From assembly GCA_028686345.1 (NCBI GenBank), contig JAQUCE010000039.1, forward strand, positions 1-41,454: a DNA stretch of 41,454 nt, written 5' to 3'. Below are positions 1 through 6,983 of the stretch, piece by piece. Below the pieces are notes generated by a model. That model saw only the letters and a list, made by a program, of their open reading frames with translations. It made no database searches and had not been told where the DNA came from. The stretch is from Kiritimatiellia bacterium (lineage in GTDB: Bacteria; Verrucomicrobiota; Kiritimatiellia; RFP12; UBA1067). Made by a program: the position numbers and the translations under genes. Numbering within the stretch: the stretch's first letter is position 1; the number at the start of each line of letters is the position of its first letter.

Positions 1-45
1 GAACTTAGTTAATACCTGAGTTTTTTAGCAAATGCGTATGAGGAG

Positions 46-118
46 GAACCGGATGCGTTAATTGCGCTCGTCCGGGTCTGTGGGGGTGCCCCTCGGGTAA
101 CCGGGGGCTCTACCCGGA
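46..118 (+). ncRNA. possible 3' remnant (domains V-VI) of a group II intron
   Basis: Positions 46-78 can fold as a domain-V-like hairpin: the arm starting GAACCGG pairs with an arm ending GTCCGGGTC, around an inner GCG/CGC helix. Positions 79-118 form a second G/C-rich stem-loop whose 3' side reads CTCTACCC, with an unpaired A as expected for the domain VI branch point. No reverse transcriptase is in the window and the left edge cuts the element, so only a tail is visible. The sequence right after it (from about 120) matches repeat module A4, so the intron end would abut a palindrome of that repeat. The call rests on recognising the domain V pattern by eye; a chance G/C-rich hairpin is the alternative. 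Confidence 0.42.
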
Positions 119-119
119 A

Positions 120-250
120 GCGGCATACTGCAACAGGCATGTGAAAGGCGCGCCCGGGGTGTAGGGTTGCTTCTCAGAAGCAATTAGCGTATGCCGGGCG
201 TTAGTTCGTCAAAGGCGCACCCTGGGGTTTCATTATCTTTGTTTGGCTCA
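120..250 (+). repeat. dispersed repeat module A4, copy 1
   Basis: A unit of about 110-120 bp that recurs at 6846-6963, 33290-33412 and 39173-39293. Shared landmarks, in order, are GCATACTGCAACAGGC, AAGGCGCGCCC, GGGTGTAGGGTTGCTTC followed by a small TTGCTTC/GAAGCAA hairpin, AATTAGCGTATGCCGG, and GTCAAAGGCGC. This copy continues into a CTTTGTTTGGCTCAT tail, also seen near 6950. Short ORFs across it are repeat translations, not genes. Positions 251-418 show only short sequence related to family B and no gene. Confidence 0.8.
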
Positions 251-418
251 TCCGTCTTCGTCCCGCAACCGGGTTTCGCCGTAAGCGTGGCTACGCCGCG
301 GGATGGCAGAACTACGCCGGACAAGTTCCGCCAACCCTACACATTTCAACTTTCCATGAAACTTGCATGTCGCACGGCTGATGCAAATGCGCTGCGCTGT
401 TTTCGGAGTGAAAAATGT

Positions 419-600
419 GCGTCCACCGCATAGCGGCGGACATACTGTTTTGCTTACAGTATATCCGCCGCTATGCGGTGGATGGTTACGAAGTATATCC
501 GCCGCTATGCGGTGGATGACTGCGAAACAAGCCGCAATAAGGCCCGACAGACAACTTTTTGCAAAGAACATTAATTGGTTTTTTTTCTAGTCGCCTAAGT
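419..600 (+). repeat. hairpin repeat, left member of an inverted pair
   Basis: Positions 422-482 form a near-perfect hairpin with a stem of about 26 bp (arms TCCACCGCATAGCGGCGGA and its complement, one mismatch) and a short T-rich loop. An extra half-arm follows (about 483-517), as if part of the hairpin was duplicated. A conserved tail from CCGCAATAAGGCCCGA to TCGCCTAAG ends near 600. The same unit, without the extra half-arm, lies in opposite orientation at 3523-3666, so the pair brackets rnhC and the peptidase gene. No coding capacity is seen. Confidence 0.85.
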
Positions 601-620
601 GAGTAAAAGCAATAGGGCTG

Positions 621-1622
621 CTACCCCTTCTTTCTGACAAACGGCTGGCCAGCGTTTCTAGCCACCACCTGTCCCTCGGGGCTCATCTCCGCGCGGCTCC
701 GGCCACAGGCGGCCAGTACTTTATCGGTGGTTTGGAAATGACACTTACTGGTCTTTAGCAGAATATCAGGGCCGCTCCTTTTGACCAGGCCCACCGCGGA
801 GTTCCGCACCTGTTCAGAGGCCCCTTTGTGCGCCTCAAAGTCAAAGGTTTTGCCCAGCGTTTGCAGGCCCCGCAGGAAGGCCTCGCGCGCCAGCACCGAG
901 GCCGCCGCCACGGCGATGTCGGACTCGGCTTTATGACGCTGTTCCAGCACAATGGAGCGCCCTTTTTTCATCAGTGCGCGCTCAATTACATGTTTGGCGC
1001 CAAACTGGTCGGCCACTGCCCGCGGACAATCCGGGACAGTCTCCAGCAAATTTTCGATGCAGCGCGCATGGGCCCACGAGAGCAGGGTGTTGACATTACG
1101 CATTTTAGCATAAAGCCGGTTATAAGTTTCCGGGCCAATCGCAACAATCTTATAGCGGTTGATTCCAAGCAGGGCGCGGAGCTTTGTGCCAATTAAAAAA
1201 ACCGCCTTATCACTCAGTTTTTTGCAGTCTTTGACCCCGATCTGGTTCATCTTTTTTGCGAGATCCTGATTCACGTAAGCCGCGCAGGCCACCAGCGCGC
1301 CGAAGTAGTCGCCTTTGCCGCTCTCGTCAATGCCCATGTGCGGGGTAATCAGCTCAGGGTTGAGCACATCCTCATAGCCAAGCGAGGCGCCGAGCAGCAC
1401 ATTGGGCTCTAAATAAAAGACCACAAAATCATGAGCGCCGCGCCCCTGGATCAGGCATTTACCGCTCTTGTAGAGGTTGATATTGCACTCCTCTGCTTCG
1501 ACCGCGATGATCGTGTGGGGCACCTGCTTGGGCCGGTAGTTGCCGGTGCGCAACATCACCTTCAGCGCCTCCTGCTGCTTCTGATCCAGCACAAAAGTGT
1601 ATGAGTTTTTTTTATCTGTCAT
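621..1622 (-). CDS. rnhC: ribonuclease HIII
   Basis: Endoribonuclease that cleaves the RNA strand of RNA-DNA hybrids in the cytoplasm, as in R-loops or at misincorporated ribonucleotides. Of 333 residues, about 1-90 match the N-terminal substrate-binding (TBP-like) domain typical of type HIII. The catalytic domain begins at GIDESGKGDYFGAL. The acidic residues D99, E100, D205 and D235 (AESDIAVAAASVLAR) fit the family's D-E-D-D set, and the length is normal. The ATG at 1622 is preferred over a TTG at 1640 because the conserved domain does not need the extra six residues. There is no Shine-Dalgarno sequence, and a good promoter ends 8 nt before the ATG, so the mRNA may be leaderless. It stands alone, flanked by repeat-rich DNA. 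Confidence 0.95.
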   Translation of the reverse strand: MTDKKNSYTFVLDQKQQEALKVMLRTGNYRPKQVPHTIIAVEAEECNINLYKSGKCLIQGRGAHDFVVFYLEPNVLLGASLGYEDVLNPELITPHMGIDESGKGDYFGALVACAAYVNQDLAKKMNQIGVKDCKKLSDKAVFLIGTKLRALLGINRYKIVAIGPETYNRLYAKMRNVNTLLSWAHARCIENLLETVPDCPRAVADQFGAKHVIERALMKKGRSIVLEQRHKAESDIAVAAASVLAREAFLRGLQTLGKTFDFEAHKGASEQVRNSAVGLVKRSGPDILLKTSKCHFQTTDKVLAACGRSRAEMSPEGQVVARNAGQPFVRKKG

Positions 1623-1630
1623 GGTGGGAT

Positions 1631-1659
1631 AGTATCTCAAAAGATAACGGTGGTGTCAA
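1631..1659 (-). promoter_or_regulatory. sigma70-type promoter of rnhC, leaderless configuration
   Basis: On the minus strand a perfect TTGACA (1654-1659) is followed by 17 nt and GATACT (1631-1636). Only 8 nt separate this -10 box from the rnhC ATG at 1622, so transcription would start at or next to the start codon. The TTGAGATACTA core recurs directly upstream of uvrC. Confidence 0.6.
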
Positions 1660-1708
1660 TTTGAGGTTTGCGACTATTCTCGCAAGTGCATGCCACTGGA
1701 CATACAGC

Positions 1709-1930
1709 CTAAAGTAGCTAGTCGCCGCCTGTCTGCGTGCTACGCCCGGACAAGCCGAGCTTCGCTTTTACGCCGTGACAGGTAAGCGTGAACAACAAAC
1801 GGCTGCTGCGTAAGGTTTGTTGTCCAGCCTTTCCGTGTCCGGCGTAGCTGCGAAGCGCGAAGACGGAAGGCTGCTGCGTAAGGTTTGTTGTCCAGCCTTT
1901 AGGCTGCTCCAAAGCGGTTAATTGAGACGT
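1709..1930. repeat. dispersed repeat family B, complex copy
   Basis: Contains GTAGCTAGTCGCCGCCTGTC, CTACGCCCGGACAAG, ACGCCGTGACAGG, AAGCGTGAACAACAAACGGC and two copies of AAGGTTTGTTGTCCAGCCTTT, one ending TAGGCTGCTCCAAA. The same segments recur in the same order at 35915-36030, and partly at 11134-11185 and 33690-33780. The segment after it (1950-2010) carries an AAGCTTCC-type patch whose inverse is found at 9385-9420. There are no credible genes between 1660 and 2546. Confidence 0.75.
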
Positions 1931-2130
1931 TACCGTAAAAGTGATAATGGAGTAGTGCAAGCATCTTGCTTGCAGAAAACATTTTCATTCAAGCTGGAAG
2001 CTTCAGATGAAATTTCATTTATATTGGAGTGAATAAAACCTAAAACCGTGACTCCTGAAAATCGCGGTGCGGGCCAGGGAGGCCGTTCGCTGTGCGGGCG
2101 GCTGCGGGTGGCGCGCGAATGATCTGGTCA

Positions 2131-2208
2131 GCCGCATAGCGACTGACTTCCTTCCGCGCTTACTCCCTTGACAAGGCGCGGGAGAAGGAGGTCGTTAGCT
2201 ATGCGGGC
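2131..2208. repeat. long imperfect hairpin
   Basis: The arm from GCCGCATAGCGAC through TTCCTTC to CGCGC pairs with GCGCG, GAAGGAGGTCG and GCTATGCGGGC on the other side, giving a stem of roughly 30 bp with small bulges. It lies in a gene-free stretch and contains the same GCATAGC core as the inverted hairpin pair at 419-600 and 3523-3666. No T-run follows, so a simple terminator is unlikely. Confidence 0.55.
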
Positions 2209-2253
2209 GACGCGAATGTTCTTCAAAGTGATCTTATACATGTGTAAATATTT

Positions 2254-2432
2254 GTAGCTCCGATTTCCAATCGGACATGTCCGGTTGGAAACTAAACCTA
2301 CTGAGGTCGGCTGCGCCTCCGGTGACGATAACGGCGACGATGCTGGCTGACGATTTTCAAGGGCTGAGTTTTTAATCGTAATCCGCTATCGTCGCACAGC
2401 ATCGTTAACCGATGCCGCTCTGCGAGCGGCAC
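2254..2432 (+). repeat. composite repeat, modules A1-A2-A3
   Basis: Module A1 (2254-2301) is the half-palindrome GTAGCTCCGATTTCCAATC-GGACATGTCCGG; its right arm has diverged. Module A2 (2321-2354) contains GGCGACGATGCTGG. Module A3 (2384-2431) contains ATCGTCGCACAGCATCG and the small GCCGCTCTGCGAGCGGC hairpin. A2 and A3 are partly inverse complements, so together they make a larger imperfect palindrome. Downstream, 2450-2472 carries the short patch AATCAGTGCCTGTCCCTAAG, also present at 6540-6560 and, inverted, at 39505-39535. Confidence 0.8.
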
Positions 2433-2546
2433 ATGTCGCTGCCAGAGAAAATCAGTGCCTGTCCCTAAGAAACTCCCTAAGAAACTCCTGACAACATGTT
2501 TTAAGGACCAACATTTTGTCCTGCTTTTGGTAAAAACCTAAACTCC

Positions 2547-3299
2547 TTAATCTCTCACTCTAGGGTTGCCGCCCCAGATGGCGGACATCAACGCATAGAT
2601 CTCGGGTTCGGCTGTCATCAACTCCGCGCAGGTGAAGGGAAAGAAGTCGTTGGTGCCAAAGTAGGCCTCCGTCATTTCAGAGAAAAACTCTTTTTGGTCT
2701 GTTAGCCCATAGTGCCGCACGCGCTTGCCGTTATAGAGCAGTGCCGCCTCCCCGTTACCGCTCATTTTAAAGTTTTCGTAGGCCTTTATGATACGCGGCT
2801 CGTCGAAGCCCAGCACTTGGTCGTGATAGCCATGCGCCAGCTCATGCAGGATGACCATGGGCTGTTCATTGACAGTGCGGGCGGTCAGCAGATCCTTGGC
2901 CTCTGGAATATGAACGCATTTCACCAGGTTGGTTGCATATCCGTTCTGCTCCAGCCAGGCCGCGCTGGGGTGATACTGCATGTTGCGCAAGGCTCCGTGG
3001 GCGAGGTCGAGTACAATGGTGACAGCGCGAAGTTTTTCCAGAGGCTCTGCCGGGACAATATAGGGCAGGCCAACCAGTTTGGCGCTGAGCATCTTGAGTG
3101 CCTGCTCCCCAAGATCAACATGCGGCGGGGCCAGCAGCCTGTCATCCACGCGCACTGTCCAGCCCTCAATATTTTGTGATGTCCAGGAAACAGGCGGCGG
3201 GAGTCTGTTCTTCTCAGCTGCCCGGCATGAAGCGGCTGTCGAAACATACAGCAACAGCGTGAGCGAGCAAAGCAGCAAAAAACGGAAACAATACTTCAT
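2547..3299 (-). CDS. secreted gluzincin-like metallopeptidase
   Basis: Predicted exported zinc metalloprotein of 250 residues. Residues 1-28 form a signal peptide (basic start, leucine-rich core, AAS/CRA region). The zinc motif is HELAHGYHD at 152-160, with H152, E153 and H156. A downstream KEFFSEMTEAYFG at 203-215 offers a glutamate as third ligand, resembling the EFFxE arrangement of the anthrax lethal factor clan; that comparison is from motif memory. The substrate is unknown. The start at 3299 is chosen because a GGGGG-rich ribosome site lies about 8 nt upstream and the signal peptide begins there. The longer open frame to 3563 is translated repeat A1 sequence. No neighbour shares its strand closely enough to suggest an operon. 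Confidence 0.8.
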   Translation of the reverse strand: MKYCFRFLLLCSLTLLLYVSTAASCRAAEKNRLPPPVSWTSQNIEGWTVRVDDRLLAPPHVDLGEQALKMLSAKLVGLPYIVPAEPLEKLRAVTIVLDLAHGALRNMQYHPSAAWLEQNGYATNLVKCVHIPEAKDLLTARTVNEQPMVILHELAHGYHDQVLGFDEPRIIKAYENFKMSGNGEAALLYNGKRVRHYGLTDQKEFFSEMTEAYFGTNDFFPFTCAELMTAEPEIYALMSAIWGGNPRVRD

Positions 3300-3400
3300 A
3301 AAAAAATCCCCCTCTATTTTTTTCTTTTTATGTACCAAGAATACTAATACAGATTTCATGCTAAACACAACATCGTCAACCAGAGGCGCGGTCGATCTCA

Positions 3401-3448
3401 GTAGCTCCGGTTTCCAACCGGACATGTCCGATTGGAAATCGGAGCTAC
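3401..3448 (+). repeat. repeat module A1 (perfect-type palindrome)
   Basis: A 48-bp palindrome whose outer arms are GTAGCTCCGGTTTCCAACC and its complement, around GGACATGTCC. Other copies are at 2254, 11599 and 33051, and a decayed half copy lies near 5113-5150. It lies 100 bp upstream of the peptidase start and falsely extends that reading frame. Confidence 0.85.
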
Positions 3449-3522
3449 GTTGCTCCCGCATAAAAAAGGCGCGACCTCTTAACTCGCGCACTTCTTCACT
3501 CCGCGCCCGGCGCGGATTTAGT

Positions 3523-3666
3523 CGCTTAGGCGACAAGAAAAAACAATTAATTGTTCTTTGCAAACAGTTGTCTATCGGGCCTTATTGCGGCTGATTTCGC
3601 AATCATCCACCGCATAGCGGCGGATATACTGTGCTTTCAGTATGTCCGCCGCTATGCGGTGGACGC
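3523..3666 (-). repeat. hairpin repeat, right member of the inverted pair
   Basis: Inverted counterpart of 419-600. The hairpin at 3606-3663 has a stem of about 26 bp with a G-T-type mismatch and a short loop, and the flank with GGGCCTTATTGCGG and GCTTAGGCGAC matches. It lacks the extra half-arm of the left copy. The rest of 3667-3968 holds no gene; 3795-3830 is a copy of the CACGGCCCGCGGCTACAG patch found near 41217-41360. Confidence 0.85.
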
Positions 3667-3968
3667 CCATTACTCACCTTTAAGATTTTTCACCTCAAAA
3701 ACAACGTAGCGCGTTCATGCCACTCCGACAAAGTTAACGACAAAGCTCGCGTCAAAGTTTATTTTTTCTAAATTGGCAGGGCAGCCAGCCCGCGCACGAG
3801 CCACCCCGGTCACGGCCCGCGGCTACAGTGCCCCTCAAGCTGGAAAGGACGCGCCAGCCGAGTGAAACGTGAGCGGTAAGCACTTGCTAACCAGATGACA
3901 CGCGAACCGAAGCTTGTAGGCGCGGACCGTGACCGCGCCGGCATAAGGAAGGCAGTCGCTACGCGGCT

Positions 3969-4187
3969 TTAGGGTGACGGGGTGCGCTTACGCTTCACCG
4001 CAAAGACCAATGCCACCAGAACACCGCCCGCAAAGCCGATCAAGGTCGTCAGCCCAAGCAAAGCCGCAAGCGGCATGATAACAGTTACAAAAAGCAGCTT
4101 GGTTTCCACCATCTGCGTATTCTGCAACACAAGCACGATTGCTACAAGCACCAGCACCAGCAGAATGATTAACTTGACCTTCGGCAT
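3969..4187 (-). CDS. LapA-domain (DUF1049-like) small membrane protein
   Basis: A 72-residue inner-membrane protein with two hydrophobic helices: VKLIILLVLVLVAIVLVLQN near the N terminus, and a second over about residues 35-62. It ends in a basic tail, KRKRTPSP. The Q-N-T motif after the first helix and the overall pattern fit the LapA/DUF1049 family, linked in other bacteria to lipopolysaccharide assembly. The ATG at 4187 is preferred because an AAAGGGG ribosome site sits 5-6 nt upstream; a GTG at 4193 is too close to it. A 34-residue membrane micro-ORF lies 74 bp upstream on the same strand and may be co-transcribed. Confidence 0.8.
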   Translation of the reverse strand: MPKVKLIILLVLVLVAIVLVLQNTQMVETKLLFVTVIMPLAALLGLTTLIGFAGGVLVALVFAVKRKRTPSP

Positions 4188-4261
4188 GCTCACCCCTTTG
4201 TTTACCGGGTTTTAACGGTGTCCGCCAACTTGAGCTCATCGTTGTGCGCAGCGACCGCGCT

Positions 4262-4366
4262 TTACCGTACTCTGATGTTCTTCAGGCTGCCGATAACGCC
4301 AAACGTCTGCAGCAACCACAGGCAAAGAACAATCAACACGACAATATTCAGAATGATTTTGTTCAT
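4262..4366 (-). CDS. 34-residue membrane micro-protein
   Basis: Reading MNKIILNIVVLIVLCLWLLQ and then a short polar tail, KNIRVR. It has one transmembrane helix with a basic C terminus, which would place the tail in the cytoplasm. It resembles the short Thivi_2564-type membrane proteins in style (family recalled, not searched). It is too short for ordinary ORF calling. No strong ribosome site is seen. Support is the clean hydrophobic pattern and its position on the same strand just upstream of the LapA-like gene. Confidence 0.55.
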   Translation of the reverse strand: MNKIILNIVVLIVLCLWLLQTFGVIGSLKNIRVR

Positions 4367-4534
4367 CTGTGAATAGAATATATCACTATACCGCGCAACG
4401 CTATAGGGTATAACCCGACCGTCACTTAATCGCAATTCCTATCGCTTTCGGTTATTCAGTCGAGTTAACCCATTGTTTTTCAGGTCGCACCTGCGCGGCT
4501 GGCTTGCCTGTAACTTCGGTGCTGCCTGGTTGTA

Positions 4535-4942
4535 TTACTTGCTCTTGATACCAGTTCCGGCAGCGCTGTCAATGTACAGGCCGACGAAAAAGAAGGGGAT
4601 TCCTGTATAAAGGCTCTTGGGCGGTGCAGCGTTGATAACCGATGTCGCGCCAGCGCTCTTGGCATCCTTGGCAATCTGGGTCATCTGGGCTGTATCATCC
4701 TGCTTGGGGTACAGCTCAAAAAACTTGATCCCCGGTATGCCAACAGCCATGCCAATCTCAGTACTGGTGTGATATCCGGTTGCCTGATAGTTCTCAAATG
4801 TGCCGTCACCTGTTGTCACATTCTGAATTTGCGCATCCCGTGCAGCCTGCGCTAAATCGCATTTGCCCGGCATATGTGCACATCCGGATGCCAATATGGA
4901 AACTACCGCAACTGTGAACCCAATCTGAATCATACTCTTCAT
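4535..4942 (-). CDS. small lipoprotein of unknown function
   Basis: A 135-residue envelope lipoprotein. The signal peptide ends in the lipobox LASGC, with C21 as the predicted lipidated residue. The mature part begins AHMPGKCDLAQAARDAQ. A long middle section has short hydrophobic patches (IGMAVGIPGIKFFELY and TGIPFFFVGLYIDSAAG) but no recognised domain. Ala/Thr/Gly richness and a QMTQIAKDAKSAGATSVIN segment suggest a compact alpha/beta fold. An AAGGAG ribosome site lies 9 nt before the ATG, immediately beside a perfect 8-bp hairpin (4958-4976) that could affect its access. No function is assigned. Confidence 0.75.
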   Translation of the reverse strand: MKSMIQIGFTVAVVSILASGCAHMPGKCDLAQAARDAQIQNVTTGDGTFENYQATGYHTSTEIGMAVGIPGIKFFELYPKQDDTAQMTQIAKDAKSAGATSVINAAPPKSLYTGIPFFFVGLYIDSAAGTGIKSK

Positions 4943-4957
4943 AATTACTTACTCCTT

Positions 4958-4976
4958 AGCAAGCAAACTGCTTGCT
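4958..4976 (-). promoter_or_regulatory. 8-bp hairpin adjoining the lipoprotein ribosome site
   Basis: AGCAAGCA and TGCTTGCT flank a 3-nt loop. On the minus-strand mRNA the hairpin ends directly before the AAGGAGT ribosome site of the lipoprotein gene. It could stabilise the 5' leader or modulate translation; no role is shown. Confidence 0.5.
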
Positions 4977-5149
4977 CTACTTTGTTATAACCTGTGGTTT
5001 ACTTTACCCACTAATTTAAAATAAGGATACACCATTCAGCATCAGGTTGTCCATAGTAACTTTAAAGGTGGGGAAAGTTTTTTCACTCTCTTCGCAAAGG
5101 CATCGCACCTTTGCGCGGGAGCAACGCAGCTCTGATTTCCAACTGGATG

Positions 5150-6415
5150 TTACTTCATCGCTGCTGCAAGCGCACGGGCGAAGTCGCTGCAGGATGTCAG
5201 TTTTGCGCCTTCCATCAGGCGTGCGAAATCGTAGGTCACAGTTTTGGCGCTGATCACACAGTTCATGGCTTTGATAATCTTATCCGCGGCCTCGGTCCAG
5301 CCCATGTAGCGCAACATCATCTCGCCCGAGAGGATCAACGAACCTGGGTTGACCTTGTCCTGATTGGCATATTTAGGGGCTGTGCCATGAGTTGCTTCAA
5401 ACACGGCCACACCGCTCTCATAGTTGATGTTGCCGCCCGGAGCAATCCCGATTCCACCCACGCCGGCTGCCAGCGCATCAGAGATATAATCCCCGTTGAG
5501 ATTAAGCGTGGCAATCACATCGTACTCAGCCGGGCGCGTCAGAATCTGCTGCAGGAAGGCATCGGCAATGCAGTCTTTAACCACAATCTCGCGTCCTGTC
5601 TTGGGGTTGCGGAAGGAGCGCCACGGGCCTGCGTCGATCAGCTGGGCTCCATACTCCTGTTGGGCTAGCTCATAACCCCAGTCACGGAAGCCGCCCTCCG
5701 TGAACTTCATAATGTTGCCTTTGTGAACCAGTGTGACGCTCTTACGGTCATTCTTCACCGCATACTCCAGTGCCGCACGGACCAAGCGCTGCGTGCCTTC
5801 AATCGAAACCGGCTTGATGCCAATTGAAGAGCTCTCAGGAAAGCGAATTTTACTGACGCCCATCTCATCCTGAAGGAATGTGATGATCTTTTGTGCCTCT
5901 TTACTCTTGGCCATCCACTCAATGCCGGCATAGATATCCTCGGTGTTTTCACGGAAGATAACCATATCGGTCAGCTCCGGTTTCTTGATCGGCGTGGGCA
6001 CGCCGTCAAACCAGCGCACCGGACGCAGACACACGTAAAGGTCCAGCTCCTGACGCAGGGCCACATTCAGCGACCGAATTCCGCCACCCACCGGTGTGGT
6101 CAGCGGCCCCTTGATTGAGACCAGATATTCGCGGCAGGCTTGCAGCGTCTCCTGCGGCAGCCAGGTATCCCCGCCATAAATCCGATTGGCTTTTTCACCG
6201 GCATAGACCTCCATCCAGACGATTTTTCGGCTATCGCCATAGGCCGCTTCAACCGCGGCATCCCATGCGATCATCGCCGCTTTAGTAATATCCACGCCAA
6301 TGCCGTCGCCCTCAATAAAGGGGATCACCGGCTGATCCGGCACATTCAAGGCGCCATCGCTGTTCAGTGTGATTTTTTCGCCAAAATTAGGGACTTTGAT
6401 ATTATCGTATGCCAT
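5150..6415 (-). CDS. icd: NADP-dependent isocitrate dehydrogenase
   Basis: TCA-cycle enzyme converting isocitrate to 2-oxoglutarate with NADP+; cytosolic homodimer. The 421 residues match the E. coli-type family length. Substrate-binding residues S115, N117, R121 and R131 ([19 protein letters not shown]) are present, as are R155 and the metal-binding aspartates in [15 protein letters not shown]348-Y349 in [12 protein letters not shown] is the NADP-type signature. The start at 6415 is chosen over 6430 because GGAG lies 9 nt upstream of it. A good promoter (TTGCAT-N17-TATACT) sits just upstream. Single gene; the region downstream holds a decayed A1 half-palindrome. Confidence 0.97.
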   Translation of the reverse strand: MAYDNIKVPNFGEKITLNSDGALNVPDQPVIPFIEGDGIGVDITKAAMIAWDAAVEAAYGDSRKIVWMEVYAGEKANRIYGGDTWLPQETLQACREYLVSIKGPLTTPVGGGIRSLNVALRQELDLYVCLRPVRWFDGVPTPIKKPELTDMVIFRENTEDIYAGIEWMAKSKEAQKIITFLQDEMGVSKIRFPESSSIGIKPVSIEGTQRLVRAALEYAVKNDRKSVTLVHKGNIMKFTEGGFRDWGYELAQQEYGAQLIDAGPWRSFRNPKTGREIVVKDCIADAFLQQILTRPAEYDVIATLNLNGDYISDALAAGVGGIGIAPGGNINYESGVAVFEATHGTAPKYANQDKVNPGSLILSGEMMLRYMGWTEAADKIIKAMNCVISAKTVTYDFARLMEGAKLTSCSDFARALAAAMK

Positions 6416-6454
6416 TATAAAATTCTCCATGTTATCAAGTGAAATTAAGTGCTC

Positions 6455-6483
6455 AGTATAGTGAAAAGGAGTGCTGAATGCAA
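6455..6483 (-). promoter_or_regulatory. sigma70-type promoter of icd
   Basis: Minus-strand TTGCAT (6478-6483), a 17-nt spacer and TATACT (6455-6460), about 40 nt upstream of the icd ATG. The spacing and both hexamers are close to consensus. Confidence 0.65.
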
Positions 6484-6585
6484 CTCCAAGGTTATGCCGC
6501 GTCCGCAGTTTGTCGGAGTTCTCCGAAGTCCGGCGCGAAATCAGTGCCTGTCCCTAAGAAAGTCCTGTATTGTAGGTATTCCTGT

Positions 6586-6670
6586 GATAAGGGTATTTCA
6601 AGCGATCAGCGACCCTGCGTAGCAGGGATGAAATACCCTTATCCTTTCGCGGAGATTCGCGGGCAAAAAG
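6586..6670 (+). repeat. nested hairpin repeat, copy 1
   Basis: Outer arms GATAAGGGTATTT and AAATACCCTTATC enclose an inner hairpin, CCCTGCGTAGCAGGG, followed by TCGCGGAGATTCGCGGGCAAAAA. A second copy is in opposite orientation at 33465-33543, with compensating changes in the inner stem (CCCCGCTGCGCGGGG), which suggests the structure matters. The remaining sequence between icd and the antiporter (6671-6983) holds patches shared with 33425-33460 and 39310-39440 (CACTGAGGCACAGAG, TTTTTCTGCCCCTCTATTT) and no gene. Confidence 0.8.
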
Positions 6671-6845
6671 CAACGCAGCAACCTTTGTGCTCCTTGTGCG
6701 CCTTGTGGTTTCAAAAAGCGCAACCATTTTTCTGCCCCTCTATTTTTCTACCCCAAAAACAACCTAGCGCACCCTCTGTGCCTCAGTGGCAAAAAACTGG
6801 CTGCCTGCCTGTGCGTTGCACGCAGGCAGGCGGCTATGCTGCGCT

Positions 6846-6963
6846 AGGCTCATGAAAGGCGCGCCCTGGGGTGTAGAGTTGCTTCTACGAAGCAATTTGT
6901 GGGTGCCAGGTGGCTGTTTGTCAAAGGCGCGTCAAGGGATTTCATAATCTTTGTTTGGCTCAT
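6846..6963 (+). repeat. repeat module A4, copy 2
   Basis: Diverged copy of the A4 unit: AGGCTCATGAAAGGCGCGCCC, GGTGTAGAGTTGCTTC with its small hairpin, GTCAAAGGCGCG, then the CTTTGTTTGGCTCAT tail. It ends about 20 bp past the antiporter stop codon, where its TTTGGCT/AGCCAAA inverted repeat could fold in the antiporter transcript's 3' end. Confidence 0.7.
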
Positions 6964-6983
6964 TTAGCCAAACATAGATCATG

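Noticed and set aside
419..520. CRISPR array
   Set aside because: The repeated units form a hairpin plus a duplicated half-arm, with no regularly spaced unique spacers and no cas genes.
2131..2208. Rho-independent terminator
   Set aside because: The hairpin is too long and bulged, no T-run follows, and no gene ends nearby.
3300..3563. N-terminal extension of the peptidase reading frame
   Set aside because: The extension is repeat A1 translated in frame; the signal peptide and ribosome site place the start at 3299.
5111..5668. 185-residue plus-strand open frame
   Set aside because: Antisense to icd; its N terminus is a decayed A1 repeat half.
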